In this document: one piece after another, positions 25,097 to 33,803 of the stretch
Layout of the letters: each line of letters starts with the position of its first letter
How positions within the stretch are numbered: the stretch's first letter is position 1
Assembly: GCF_029963765.1 (NCBI RefSeq)
Contig: NZ_JALBYU010000005.1
Span: forward strand, 186,001 to 250,000
Reading direction: 5' to 3'
Length of the DNA stretch: 64,000 bases
Origin: Pseudomonas sp. UYIF39
GTDB taxonomy: Bacteria > Pseudomonadota > Gammaproteobacteria > Pseudomonadales > Pseudomonadaceae
Made by a program: the position numbers and the translations under genes
Notes under the pieces: model-generated
The model's database searches: none
Seen by the model: the letters and a program-made list of their open reading frames with translations, nothing else
What the model was told of the DNA's origin: nothing

Positions 25097-25552
25097 ATGT
25101 ATTGCATGAATAAACGTCTGATTGCCGTACTCGCAATGGCGATCGCCTTTTTCCTGGGGGCACACACCGCTTCGGCTGCATCGGCGGCGCCGTTGAGTCA
25201 GCTGAAGGTACTCAAGGTCGAGTCGCCGAGCTGTGGTTTTGAAAACATTGCCGATGGGCAGGAGCAGACGCGCTGTAATCACAATGGGCCGAACATCAAA
25301 ATCTATGTGCTGGAAGTCGGTTACGGCCGTGGGGCGCATGTCGGGCTGGACGGTTTTGACGTAAACGGCACCCGGACCCCGATCTGTGCTTTTGATAATG
25401 GCAACCTGGCTGAGTGCACCGTCGGAAGAAAAACCGTCGGCTATTTGTATGTCTTCGATCTGGCCGGCAAGCAGGAAGGCACGTTCACCTTCAGCAACAC
25501 CTCCATCAACGCGCCTGGCAATACGCTATCGACGCAGCTTTACATCAAGTAA
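25097..25552 (+). CDS. small secreted protein, DUF4879-like
   Basis: A 151-aa protein with a Sec signal peptide (hydrophobic LIAVLAMAIAFFLGAHTASA, cleavage near residue 30). The mature part has Cys in SCGFENIAD, RCNHNG, PICAFDNG and ECTVG, fitting two disulfides, and YVLEVGYGRGAHVGLDG. It recalls the DUF4879 (Bacillus YolA-like) family, at moderate confidence. ATG 25097 has GGGGGGA five bases upstream; ATG 25106 is an alternative. Function unknown. Confidence 0.7.
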   Translation: MYCMNKRLIAVLAMAIAFFLGAHTASAASAAPLSQLKVLKVESPSCGFENIADGQEQTRCNHNGPNIKIYVLEVGYGRGAHVGLDGFDVNGTRTPICAFDNGNLAECTVGRKTVGYLYVFDLAGKQEGTFTFSNTSINAPGNTLSTQLYIK

Positions 25553-25618
25553 CGACGGGCTCGAACAAGGGGCAGGAAAGCTGACTACGCTTTAAAGATC
25601 ATCCAGTGGACTGCGCCC

Positions 25619-26170
25619 ATGACCTTTAGAGCTCTCATTACCCTCGCCGAGGGCATCGATGACCTGCAATCAGTGACCCTGATCGATGTGCTGCGCCGTG
25701 CCAAGGTTGAAGTGGTGGTGGCCAGCATCGAGGGACGGCGCATGCTCACCTGCGCGCGCGGCACCCGAGTGACGACCGATGCGATGCTGGTAGACGTGCT
25801 GGCCCAGCCGTTCGACCTGATCGTCCTGCCCGGCGGTGCCGTGGGGGCGCAACATCTGGCAGCCCATCAACCCCTGCAACAATTGATCAAGGATCAGGCA
25901 GCGGCAGGGCGCCTGTTCGCCGGCATCGCCGAGGCCCCGGCGCTGGCGCTGCAAGCCTTTGGCGTACTGCGTCAGCGGCGCATGACCTGCCTGCCATCGG
26001 CCAGTCATCAACTGTCGGGTTGCACCTTCGTTGATCAACCGGTGGTGGTCGATGGCAACTGCATCACTGCCCAAGGTTCAGGGGCGGCGTTGCAATTCGC
26101 CCTGACGCTGGTGGAACAACTCTGCGGTAAGGCCAGGCGAGCGGCGGTGGCGGGGGAGTTGGTGGTTTAG
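25619..26170 (+). CDS. DJ-1/PfpI family protein, YajL-like, lacking the nucleophilic cysteine
   Basis: A 183-aa protein with the YajL fold: LAEGIDDLQSVTLIDVLRRA at the N-terminus, IVLPGGAVGAQHL in the middle. The nucleophile-elbow segment reads FAGIAEAPALAL, with Ala104 where YajL has Cys106, and Asp15 replaces the usual Glu15. The frame is intact, so this is a substitution and not a broken gene. Glyoxalase/deglycase-type chemistry by this Cys is therefore unlikely. It may have a binding or chaperone role. Confidence 0.82.
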   Translation: MTFRALITLAEGIDDLQSVTLIDVLRRAKVEVVVASIEGRRMLTCARGTRVTTDAMLVDVLAQPFDLIVLPGGAVGAQHLAAHQPLQQLIKDQAAAGRLFAGIAEAPALALQAFGVLRQRRMTCLPSASHQLSGCTFVDQPVVVDGNCITAQGSGAALQFALTLVEQLCGKARRAAVAGELVV

Positions 26171-26191
26171 AGCGTGCCTTGAAAAACTGCT

Positions 26192-27439
26192 TCAGGCCTT
26201 CACTTCTTCCACCGGCACATGCATTCGATCTCGGTTGGCCAGGGTCGGGAACAGTTTGATCCACGCTCCGGTCACCACCAATGTGCCAATACCCCCCATG
26301 ACCACGGCCGGCACAGTGCCGAACCAGTGGGCGGTCAAGCCGGATTCAAACTCGCCCAACTGGTTCGAAGCGCCAATGAACAGACCGTTCACGGCACTGA
26401 CCCGGCCGCGCATTTCATCCGGGGTTTCCAGTTGCACGAAGGAAGCGCGGATCACCATGCTGATCATGTCCGCCGCGCCCAACACCACCAACACCACCAA
26501 CACCGCCAGGGAAAACCAGAGCGAGGTCGACAGGCCGAACGCAATGGTCGCGACACCGAACACGCCCACGGCGGTGAACATGACCCGTCCGACTTTGCGT
26601 TCCACGGCAAATCTCGCCAGGTACAGCGACATCAGCAGCGCGCCGACTGCCGGCGCTGAACGCAGCAGGCCCAAGCCCCAAGGGCCGGTCAGCAGAATGT
26701 CCTTGGCGAACACCGGCAGCAACGCCGTCGCGCCACCGAGCAGGACGGCAAACAGATCCAGAGAAATCGCCCCGAGAATGTCCGGACGACTGCGAATGAA
26801 GCGGATACCCGCCAGCAACGAATCCAGCGTCGCCTTGCCCTTGTTCAGCGGTGTCTGCCGTGCAGGCAGGTTGAGCATCAGCAGGCAGGCGATGATGTAG
26901 AGGATCACCGTCGGGCCATAGACCCAGACGCTGCCGAAGGCGTAAAGCAACCCACCGAGGGCCGGGGCAACGATAGTCGCCGATTGCTGTGCGGATTGGG
27001 CGGCGGCGACCGCGCGGGGGAACAGCGCGCTGGGCACGATGCTCGGCAACAGAGCCTGAGTGGTCGGCATTTCGAAGGAGCGGGCGGCACCGAGCAGGAA
27101 CGCGAGGATGAAGATCATCTCCCGGGTGACATTGTCGGTCGCGCTACCGATGGCCAGCGACAGGGCGATCAACGCTTGCAGGGACTGACAGATTGCCGCG
27201 ACCTTGCGCCGGTCATAACGGTCCGCGACATGCCCGGTGTGCAGCATGAACAGCACTCGCGGGGCAAACTCCACCAGACCGACCAGGCCCAGGTCGAGCA
27301 CATTGCCGGTCAGTTGGTAGAGGTTCCAGCCAATGGCCACCGTGAGCATCTGAAAGCCGCTGGCGGTAAACACCCGAGCCAGCCAGAACGCGATAAAAGG
27401 GCGGTGATGACGTAACAGCAAGGGCGCTTGGCTGGGCAT
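26192..27439 (-). CDS. MFS transporter (DHA3/EntS-like)
   Basis: A 415-aa, 12-helix major facilitator of the DHA3 group (MFS_3, EntS/bacilysin-exporter-like). The loop 2-3 motif is HTGHVADRYDRRKV. It probably exports a drug, siderophore or other metabolite; no siderophore genes lie nearby. ATG 27439 (MPSQAPLLLRHHRPF) is chosen over an upstream ATG at 27484. Confidence 0.83.
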   Translation of the reverse strand: MPSQAPLLLRHHRPFIAFWLARVFTASGFQMLTVAIGWNLYQLTGNVLDLGLVGLVEFAPRVLFMLHTGHVADRYDRRKVAAICQSLQALIALSLAIGSATDNVTREMIFILAFLLGAARSFEMPTTQALLPSIVPSALFPRAVAAAQSAQQSATIVAPALGGLLYAFGSVWVYGPTVILYIIACLLMLNLPARQTPLNKGKATLDSLLAGIRFIRSRPDILGAISLDLFAVLLGGATALLPVFAKDILLTGPWGLGLLRSAPAVGALLMSLYLARFAVERKVGRVMFTAVGVFGVATIAFGLSTSLWFSLAVLVVLVVLGAADMISMVIRASFVQLETPDEMRGRVSAVNGLFIGASNQLGEFESGLTAHWFGTVPAVVMGGIGTLVVTGAWIKLFPTLANRDRMHVPVEEVKA

Positions 27440-27554
27440 CTGAGGGCAGGTCTTGAGCGAGGAGAGGGTCGAGATTATCACCAAGCTGTAACCAAAAGTT
27501 GCAGGGCTGGGAAATTTCGTTAGCTAGACACCAATCTCGAAAACGCGGAAATCC

Positions 27555-27650
27555 CCCTGTGGGAGCGAGCTTGCTCGCGATGGCGGCGTATCAGTCACTC
27601 ATCTGTCGCCTGACACACCGCTTCGCGAGCAAGCTCGCTCCCACAGAGGT
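27555..27650. repeat. REP pair (BIME)
   Basis: Inverted REP copies at about 27558-27582 and 27622-27646, in the 486-bp gap between the divergent MFS and cioA genes. I see no gene in this gap; its right half holds the cio promoter region with an ANR box. Confidence 0.92.
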
Positions 27651-27749
27651 ATGTGTTACTGCTTATGACCAGGCCAGTGAGGCAACCTGTCACGCGGCAA
27701 AAGACCACACCGTCCATCGTCAAAAATGGGACTACTCTTTTAACGTTGC

Positions 27750-27763
27750 TTGATCCAGATCAA
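27750..27763. promoter_or_regulatory. ANR/FNR box upstream of cioA
   Basis: TTGATCCAGATCAA is a perfect TTGAT-N4-ATCAA site, 162 bases before the cioA ATG. In P. aeruginosa, ANR represses cioAB at low oxygen; the same control is likely here. I could not place the -10 and -35 elements with confidence. Confidence 0.85.
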
Positions 27764-27925
27764 GACCGCTCGTGGAATTGATCCGGCGGCCAGATGGCCA
27801 GACTCCCTACGTTGTGATGTTTGTAAAAAAAGAACGAATTCGAATTCGCCACACTCCATATCCGTGGGGGCAGTGGGTGCAGGGCCTCCACCCCGCAGCC
27901 GGTATTACCTGACAGAGGAAGACTT

Positions 27926-29365
27926 ATGTTCGGTTTGGAGGCACTTGATCTCGCCCGGATGCAGTTCGCGTTCACCATTTCGTTTCACATTCTATTTCCC
28001 GCCATCACCATTGGCCTGGCAAGTTACCTGGCGGTGCTCGAAGGCCTGTGGCTGAAAACCCATAACGACACGTACCGCGATCTGTACCACTTCTGGTCGA
28101 AGATCTTTGCCGTCAACTTCGGCATGGGCGTGGTCTCCGGGCTGGTCATGGCCTATCAGTTCGGTACCAACTGGAGCCGTTTTTCGGACTTCGCCGGCTC
28201 TGTGACCGGGCCGCTGCTGACGTACGAAGTGCTCACTGCTTTCTTCCTCGAAGCCGGTTTCCTCGGTGTCATGTTGTTCGGCTGGAACAAGGTCGGGCGC
28301 AATCTGCACTTCTTCGCCACGGTCATGGTCGCCATCGGCACACTGATCTCGACCTTCTGGATTCTCGCTTCCAACAGCTGGATGCAGACGCCGCAAGGCT
28401 ACGAAATCGTCAATGGCCAGGTCATTCCCGTGGACTGGCTGGCAGTAATCTTCAACCCGTCCTTCCCGTACCGACTGATGCACATGGCGACGGCAGCGTT
28501 CGTCGCGACTGCCTTCTTCGTCGGCTCCTCGGCGGCCTGGCATTTGCTGCGCGGCAAGGACAACCCGGCGATCCGCACCATGCTCTCGATGGCCATGTGG
28601 ATGGCCTTGATCGTGGCGCCGATTCAGGCCGTCATCGGTGACTTCCACGGGCTGAATACGCTTGAGCATCAGCCGGCGAAAATCGCCGCGATTGAAGGCC
28701 ACTGGGAAAACCACGGCGATGAGCCGACCCCGCTGATCCTGTTCGGCTGGCCGGACATGAAAGCCGAGAAGACCAAATTCGCGGTAGAGATTCCGTACCT
28801 GGGCAGCCTGATCCTCACGCACTCGCTGGACAAACAGGTGCCGGCGCTCAAGGAATTCCCGCCTGAAGACCGGCCGAATTCGACCATCGTGTTCTGGTCG
28901 TTCCGGATCATGGTCGGGCTCGGCTTCCTGATGATCTTCACCGGTTTGTGGAGCCTGTGGCTGCGTAAGCGCGACAAGCTCTATACCTCACGGCCGTTCC
29001 TGTACCTGGCATTGTGGATGGGGCCGTCCGGCCTGATCGCGATCCTCGCCGGTTGGTTCACCACTGAAATCGGCCGTCAGCCGTGGGTGGTCTACGGCCT
29101 GATGCGCACGGCGGATGCCTCCTCCAATCACAGCTTCATGCAGATGAGCATCACGCTGATCATGTTCGTCGTGGTCTATTTCGCGCTGTTCGGCGCAGGC
29201 CTGGGCTACATGATGCGCCTGGTGCGCAAAGGTCCGAAGATCGACGAAGGCAAGGAAACCAACGACGGTGGTCCCGGCCAGAAACGCACGCCGGCCCGTC
29301 CGCTGTCCGCCGCCGATGACAACGGTGACAGCGACCACCGCCCCAGCCTGACCAAGGAGATTTGA
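27926..29365 (+). CDS. cioA: cytochrome bd-type (cyanide-insensitive) quinol oxidase subunit I
   Basis: A 479-aa CydA/CioA subunit carrying the quinol site and haem ligands. It has about nine helices, haem-ligand His in ARMQFAFTISFHILFPA (His19-type position), a short Q loop around GLNTLEHQPAKIAAIEGHWE, and the GRQPWVVYGLMRT signature. The short Q loop and Pseudomonas context indicate the cyanide-insensitive oxidase. It oxidises ubiquinol and reduces oxygen without proton pumping. Three bases separate it from cioB. Confidence 0.94.
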   Translation: MFGLEALDLARMQFAFTISFHILFPAITIGLASYLAVLEGLWLKTHNDTYRDLYHFWSKIFAVNFGMGVVSGLVMAYQFGTNWSRFSDFAGSVTGPLLTYEVLTAFFLEAGFLGVMLFGWNKVGRNLHFFATVMVAIGTLISTFWILASNSWMQTPQGYEIVNGQVIPVDWLAVIFNPSFPYRLMHMATAAFVATAFFVGSSAAWHLLRGKDNPAIRTMLSMAMWMALIVAPIQAVIGDFHGLNTLEHQPAKIAAIEGHWENHGDEPTPLILFGWPDMKAEKTKFAVEIPYLGSLILTHSLDKQVPALKEFPPEDRPNSTIVFWSFRIMVGLGFLMIFTGLWSLWLRKRDKLYTSRPFLYLALWMGPSGLIAILAGWFTTEIGRQPWVVYGLMRTADASSNHSFMQMSITLIMFVVVYFALFGAGLGYMMRLVRKGPKIDEGKETNDGGPGQKRTPARPLSAADDNGDSDHRPSLTKEI

Positions 29366-29368
29366 CTC

Positions 29369-30376
29369 ATGGGTATTGATCTTCCGCTGATCTGGGCCGT
29401 GATCATCATCTTCGGCATCATGATGTACGTGGTCATGGACGGTTTCGATTTGGGGATCGGGATTCTCTTCCCGTTCATTCCGGGCAAGACCGACCGTGAC
29501 GTCATGATGAATACCGTCGCGCCGGTCTGGGACGGTAACGAAACCTGGCTGGTACTGGGCGGCGCGGCGTTGTTCGGTGCTTTCCCGTTGGCTTATTCGG
29601 TGGTGCTCTCGGCGCTGTACCTGCCGCTGATTTTCATGCTGATTGGGCTGATTTTCCGCGGCGTGGCCTTCGAGTTCCGCTTCAAAGCCAAGGACGACAA
29701 GCGCCATCTCTGGGACAAGGCGTTCATCGGTGGCTCGGTCGCCGCCACCTTTTTCCAGGGCGTTGCGTTGGGTGCGTTCATTGATGGGTTGCCGGTGGTC
29801 AATCGCCAATTTGCCGGTGGCTCACTGGACTGGTTGACGCCGTTCACCCTGTTCTGCGGCGTGGCGCTGGTGGTGGCTTATGCGCTGCTCGGTTGCACCT
29901 GGCTGATCATGAAGACCGAAGGCAAGTTGCAGGAGCAGATGCATGACCTGGCTCGGCCACTGGCTTTCGTTGTACTGGCAGTGATCGGTATCGTCAGCAT
30001 CTGGACCCCGCTGGCCCACGCCGAGATTGCCGCTCGCTGGTTCACCCTGCCAAACCTGTTCTGGTTCCTGCCGGTGCCGATTCTGGTGCTGGTGACCATG
30101 TACGGTCTGATCCGCGCGGTGGCTCGCAATGCGAACTACACGCCATTCCTGCTGACGCTGGTGCTGATCTTCCTCGGCTACAGCGGTTTGGGTATCAGCC
30201 TGTGGCCGAACATCGTGCCGCCGTCGATCTCGATCTGGGACGCCGCCGCACCGCCGCAAAGTCAGGGCTTCATGCTGGTGGGCACGTTGTTCATCATCCC
30301 GTTCATCCTGGGTTACACCTTCTGGAGCTACTACGTGTTCCGCGGCAAGGTCACCCACGAAGATGGTTACCACTAG
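29369..30376 (+). CDS. cioB: cytochrome bd-type quinol oxidase subunit II
   Basis: A 335-aa CydB/CioB subunit with eight or more helices. Family signatures: VVMDGFDLGIGILFPF near the N-terminus, APVWDGNETWLVLGGAALFGAFP, RGVAFEFRFK, and GLGISLWPNIVPPSISIWDAA near the C-terminus. It forms the heterodimer with CioA; the start codon follows the cioA stop by three bases, and a 56-aa gene follows in the operon. Confidence 0.94.
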   Translation: MGIDLPLIWAVIIIFGIMMYVVMDGFDLGIGILFPFIPGKTDRDVMMNTVAPVWDGNETWLVLGGAALFGAFPLAYSVVLSALYLPLIFMLIGLIFRGVAFEFRFKAKDDKRHLWDKAFIGGSVAATFFQGVALGAFIDGLPVVNRQFAGGSLDWLTPFTLFCGVALVVAYALLGCTWLIMKTEGKLQEQMHDLARPLAFVVLAVIGIVSIWTPLAHAEIAARWFTLPNLFWFLPVPILVLVTMYGLIRAVARNANYTPFLLTLVLIFLGYSGLGISLWPNIVPPSISIWDAAAPPQSQGFMLVGTLFIIPFILGYTFWSYYVFRGKVTHEDGYH

Positions 30377-30433
30377 AGCCCGCGACAGTGGCGCAGGGCT
30401 GATACCTGCGCCCTTTCTTCAGAGGAGATTACG

Positions 30434-30604
30434 ATGATGGCGGGTAAACATTCCTTGCAGGAAATCGAAGCAGCAGAGAAAAAGCCGCTCTGGCAGCGCC
30501 TCGGCTGGCTGGCGATGATCTGGACCGGCAGCGTTCTGGCGCTGTTCATCGTGGCCAGCCTGATGCGCATGTTCATGAATGCCGCAGGCCTGACGACCCA
30601 CTGA
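30434..30604 (+). CDS. DUF2474 small membrane protein of the cio operon
   Basis: A 56-aa protein (MMAGKHSLQEIEAAEKKPLW at the N-terminus) with one transmembrane helix (LGWLAMIWTGSVLALFIVAS). It matches the DUF2474 family found after cioB. By analogy with CydX it may stabilise the oxidase. An AGAGGAG ribosome site lies about 7 bases before ATG 30434; ATG 30437 is an alternative. The cioB stop is 57 bases upstream. Confidence 0.85.
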   Translation: MMAGKHSLQEIEAAEKKPLWQRLGWLAMIWTGSVLALFIVASLMRMFMNAAGLTTH

Positions 30605-30630
30605 TTTTTTGCCCGTTATTTGCGGGCTTT
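30605..30630. terminator. compact bidirectional terminator overlapping the rlmG stop
   Basis: TTTTTT then GCCCG (30611-30615), a short loop, CGGGC (30623-30627), TTT. The loop contains the TAA of rlmG (30616-30618 on the minus strand). It can serve both convergent transcripts. Confidence 0.65.
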
Positions 30631-31740
30631 AAGGATCACGAACTTGGGTGTGGACGCCACTTGCTCGACACCGCGGAACAACCGCGCGAGCTTGCTGTGA
30701 TACCCCAGATGACGGTTGCCGACGATGTACAACGCGCCGCCTACCACCAGCGCCTCTCGGGCCTGCTGGAACATGCGCCAGGCCAGGAAGTCGCCGACGA
30801 CTTGTTGTTGGTGAAACGGTGGGTTGCACAGCACGACATCCAGAGACTGAGGTTCCTGACCGGCCAAACCATCGCCAGCACGTACCACCACGTCCCGGTC
30901 ACCCAGCGCCGCGCGCCAGTTTTCGGCGGCCGATTGCACGGCCATGAACGACTCGTCCACGAGCGTGTAGTGGGCCTCGGGGTTTTGCAGGGCACTGGCG
31001 ATGGCCAAAACCCCATTGCCACAACCAAGGTCGGCAACCCGCGCTGAGCCAAGGTTCTTTGGCAGGTGCGGCAAAAACGCTCGCGTGCCGATATCCAGCC
31101 CTTCGCGGCAAAACACATTGGCGTGATTCAGCAGTTCGATTTCAGGGGCGTCGAGTCGATAACGGGTCGGGTAGGGGGACGCGACGGGTGCTTTGACCTC
31201 AGCGGTCGCGATCAATAGCCGAGCCTTCTTCACCGCCAGCGAGGCTTGTACCGGGCCGATGTAGCGTTCCAGCAGATCGCCCGCGGCTCGGGGCAAATGC
31301 TTGATCATCGCAGCAGCAATCACCTGGGCTCCCGGCGCCAGTTGACCCTGCAAGCGAATCAATTGTTCTTCCAGCAAGGCGAGGGTTTTCGGGACCCGGA
31401 TCAGTACCCGGTCAAAAGGACCTGAAAAGGCTTCGCTGGCAGGTACGCTCGGCACCGCATCAAACGCCTGGCCGTTACGGATCAGATTTTTTTCCAGTCC
31501 CTGAAAGGCCAGGAACGAGTCACCGCTGCTGGTCACTTGAACCTTGCCCACAAGGCTGGCGGCCAATGCGCCAAAGCTGTCGTTGAGCACCAAAACCCGA
31601 GTGTCGGCCGAGGGCTGTTGGTCAGCCAGATGGGTGAGCAGGTATTCGTCTGCGGCATCAAATGCCTGCAGCGGTTCGTTCTGCTGTTCGGGCTGGCGGA
31701 TCAGGTCGAGTCGGGCGAAGGGTGTTTCGAGCAAGGGCAT
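30616..31740 (-). CDS. rlmG: 23S rRNA (guanine(1835)-N2)-methyltransferase
   Basis: A 374-aa class I SAM methyltransferase of the RsmC/RlmG group. The N-terminal half is a degenerate methyltransferase-like domain; the C-terminal half has the SAM motif VADLGCGNGVLAIA and the NPPFHQQQ catalytic motif for exocyclic guanine N2. Full length compared with E. coli RlmG (about 378 aa). Convergent with the cio operon. Confidence 0.88.
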   Translation of the reverse strand: MPLLETPFARLDLIRQPEQQNEPLQAFDAADEYLLTHLADQQPSADTRVLVLNDSFGALAASLVGKVQVTSSGDSFLAFQGLEKNLIRNGQAFDAVPSVPASEAFSGPFDRVLIRVPKTLALLEEQLIRLQGQLAPGAQVIAAAMIKHLPRAAGDLLERYIGPVQASLAVKKARLLIATAEVKAPVASPYPTRYRLDAPEIELLNHANVFCREGLDIGTRAFLPHLPKNLGSARVADLGCGNGVLAIASALQNPEAHYTLVDESFMAVQSAAENWRAALGDRDVVVRAGDGLAGQEPQSLDVVLCNPPFHQQQVVGDFLAWRMFQQAREALVVGGALYIVGNRHLGYHSKLARLFRGVEQVASTPKFVILKARK

Positions 31741-31915
31741 GAGGCGGGGCTCTGGGTAATCAACGGGGTCATCAACAGGTGTCCCGCGGCCCTGGGGCGT
31801 TGTAGCGGGCGAGACCGTCCGAGTGTACTGCGTCGTGAAGGTTCACACGTCATCACTCAGGAGGGCCCGCAAATGGTACGTTTTTTTCTTTTGGATTACT
31901 TGCTGGTTTTTTGGG

Positions 31916-32646
31916 TCAGCGTATCGCGCTGCAGTTGAGAATACCGTCCTTGGTTGCGGCGATGACTGCCGAAATCTTGTTATTGACCCCGAGCTTCAGA
32001 ATCGCGCTTTGCACATGGAAATTGACCGTGCGTGCGCTGAGATTAAGGATTCTGGCACTCTCATACGCAGTCTTGCCATCAGCCGCCAGTTTCAATACAT
32101 CGATCTCGCGGGGGGACAAATGCGGCACGGGTGGCTTCGCCGATTTCCTCGGCAGCGTCTGTGCGATCAATGCATGCAGATGGCGCCCGATGAACACCGA
32201 AAAGCCGAGATTTTCATACAGCTCAAACGCAGTGATTGGGCAATGGCTTCTGGCCAGGCTCAGAATGCTGCAAACACCACTGTCCTCATCATGGACCGAT
32301 TGCGACCAGCCGTGCTGCAATCCTTGTTTCTCAAGCGCGTCCCACAACCACGGGTCTTGGAAAAAAGTTCTTCGCTCCAAAGGACAGGCAACCTGGAGTG
32401 ATTGCAGTGAGCCACTATTGGGTCTATTGCGCTGAAATTTTTTTGTTCATATTCAATGTTCCAGTCCGTAGGGTAGTTGTTGAGCTGTACTGTATTGAAG
32501 TGGTCAGTTTTTGTTGAGTATGTTGTTGAAAAGGCGAAAAATTTAAAACCTATATTTTTCGCGAAACCCAGTGAAATCCGGTAGGCATTATCAATCTCCG
32601 TTGCCCGCGATAATTGGTTGAGTTGTGATTCCTTCCACCTCTCCAT
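31916..32646 (-). pseudogene. LuxR-family AHL-type solo regulator, broken by a one-base frameshift
   Basis: The first frame (32646 down to about 32361) encodes an autoinducer-binding domain; the second (to 31916) encodes the rest, with a complete LuxR HTH (HLSPREIDVLKLAADGKTAY). The break is in a run of six T on the coding strand (A6 at 32361-32366). Adding one T restores a 243-aa protein with W-4-Y-9-D-15-W spacing, as W57, Y61, D70, W85 in TraR. No luxI gene is visible. This may be a true mutation, a slippage switch or a sequence error. Confidence 0.85.
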
Positions 32647-32991
32647 TGTGTCTCTCCAGATTTGACGTTACATGGGGCTGCCGTTTTTGGATCCAAGATC
32701 CGGCACGAACCGAGTGTAGGATATTTCCTGTGTATGTGTTGAGAATTTTTGGCTTTGTTTAAGGTTTTTAAACAAGTATCTGGTTCTAACGTTTGGGAGT
32801 GCCGGCATAGATAATGAAATGTCGGGCTTACTATAATCAGGCTTGAATTTGTGTGTTAGCCGAGTGGTTAACATTAAGTCGTGCTATGAAGTTAATACGA
32901 ATGAGGTCCTGGCTAAAGCCACTACAAATCACCGGTGTTTAATCACTCCGCTTTGCGGGACACTGTGGCTATCTGTTGAATGGAGCACCCC
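32647..32991. other. AT-rich intergenic segment upstream of the luxR pseudogene and fpr
   Basis: No gene that I can support. The base composition is visibly AT-rich compared with the window. It must hold the divergent promoters of the luxR-type gene and fpr, but I found no convincing lux box and no confident promoter pair. Confidence 0.5.
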
Positions 32992-33768
32992 ATGACCGCC
33001 AGTGCAGAAAAATTCACTCGCCAGACCTTGCTCGACGTCCAGTCGCTGACCCCCAGTCTGTTCACCCTGCGGACCACCCGGGATCCGGGTTTTCGTTTTC
33101 GTGCAGGGCAATTCGCCCGGCTGGGCGTAACCAAGGCTGACGGCAGCACCGTATGGCGGGCTTATTCCATGGTGTCGTCGCCCCATGACGAGTTCCTCGA
33201 ATTCTTTTCCATTGTGGTGCCCGGGGGGGAGTTCACCAGTGAGTTGAGTCGGCTGGGAGTCGGCGATACTCTGCTGGTCGAGCGTCAGGCCTTTGGTTAC
33301 CTGACGCTGGATCGCTTTGTCGACGGACGTGATCTCTGGTTGTTATCCACAGGCACCGGCCTGGCGCCGTTTCTGTCGATCCTGCAGGACTTCGAGGTCT
33401 GGGAGAAATTCGAACGAATCATCCTGGTCTACAGTGTGCGCGAAGCCCGGGAACTGGCTTATCAGGACCTCGTCAGCGGGTTGGCCCAGCGCGACTATTT
33501 AGCGGAGTTTGCGCACAAGCTGCAGTTCATCACCACCGTCACCCGCGAGCAACATGCTGGCGCTCTAAGCGGGCGGATCACTGCGCTGATCGAAAATGGC
33601 GAGCTGGAGCGGGCGGCAGGCCTGGCGCTGACGGCCGAGTACTCAAGGGTCATGCTCTGCGGCAATCCGCAGATGATCGATGACACGCGCAAATTGCTCA
33701 AACAGCGCCACATGCACTTGAGCCTCAGTCGCCGACCCGGGCAAGTGGCGGTGGAAAACTACTGGTAA
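32992..33768 (+). CDS. fpr: ferredoxin--NADP reductase
   Basis: A 258-aa FAD-containing reductase of the bacterial Fpr subclass. FAD-binding: WRAYSMVSSPHDE; NADP-binding: LLSTGTGLAPFLSIL and YSVREARELAYQ; the protein ends in VAVENYW with the aromatic near the flavin. It passes electrons between NADPH and ferredoxin or flavodoxin. ATG 32992 is chosen over 32980 by family alignment. Convergent with mscL, sharing a terminator. Confidence 0.92.
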   Translation: MTASAEKFTRQTLLDVQSLTPSLFTLRTTRDPGFRFRAGQFARLGVTKADGSTVWRAYSMVSSPHDEFLEFFSIVVPGGEFTSELSRLGVGDTLLVERQAFGYLTLDRFVDGRDLWLLSTGTGLAPFLSILQDFEVWEKFERIILVYSVREARELAYQDLVSGLAQRDYLAEFAHKLQFITTVTREQHAGALSGRITALIENGELERAAGLALTAEYSRVMLCGNPQMIDDTRKLLKQRHMHLSLSRRPGQVAVENYW

Positions 33769-33772
33769 AAAA

Positions 33773-33803
33773 AACGGCGCCTCAAGGGCGCCGTTGCTTG
33801 TTT
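33773..33803. terminator. bidirectional terminator between fpr and mscL
   Basis: AACGGCGCC (33773-33781), loop TCAAG, GGCGCCGTT (33787-33795): a perfect 9-bp stem with an A-run on the left and T-rich bases on the right, serving both convergent genes. Confidence 0.92.

Noticed and set aside
31916..32646. Two separate small genes for a signal-binding protein and a stand-alone HTH protein
   Set aside because: The two frames overlap and join into one LuxR protein with exact family spacing when one T is added.
31916..32646. PsoR/OryR-type plant-signal LuxR solo
   Set aside because: The Trp and Tyr at positions equal to TraR 57 and 61 are kept, whereas the plant-signal subgroup has changes there.
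134..33351. TTATCCACA/TTATCCACAGG words near 134, 6051, 7037, 22838 and 33344 as an origin or DnaA cluster
   Set aside because: They are scattered singly over more than 30 kb, mostly within genes; no dnaA, dnaN or AT-rich unwinding region.
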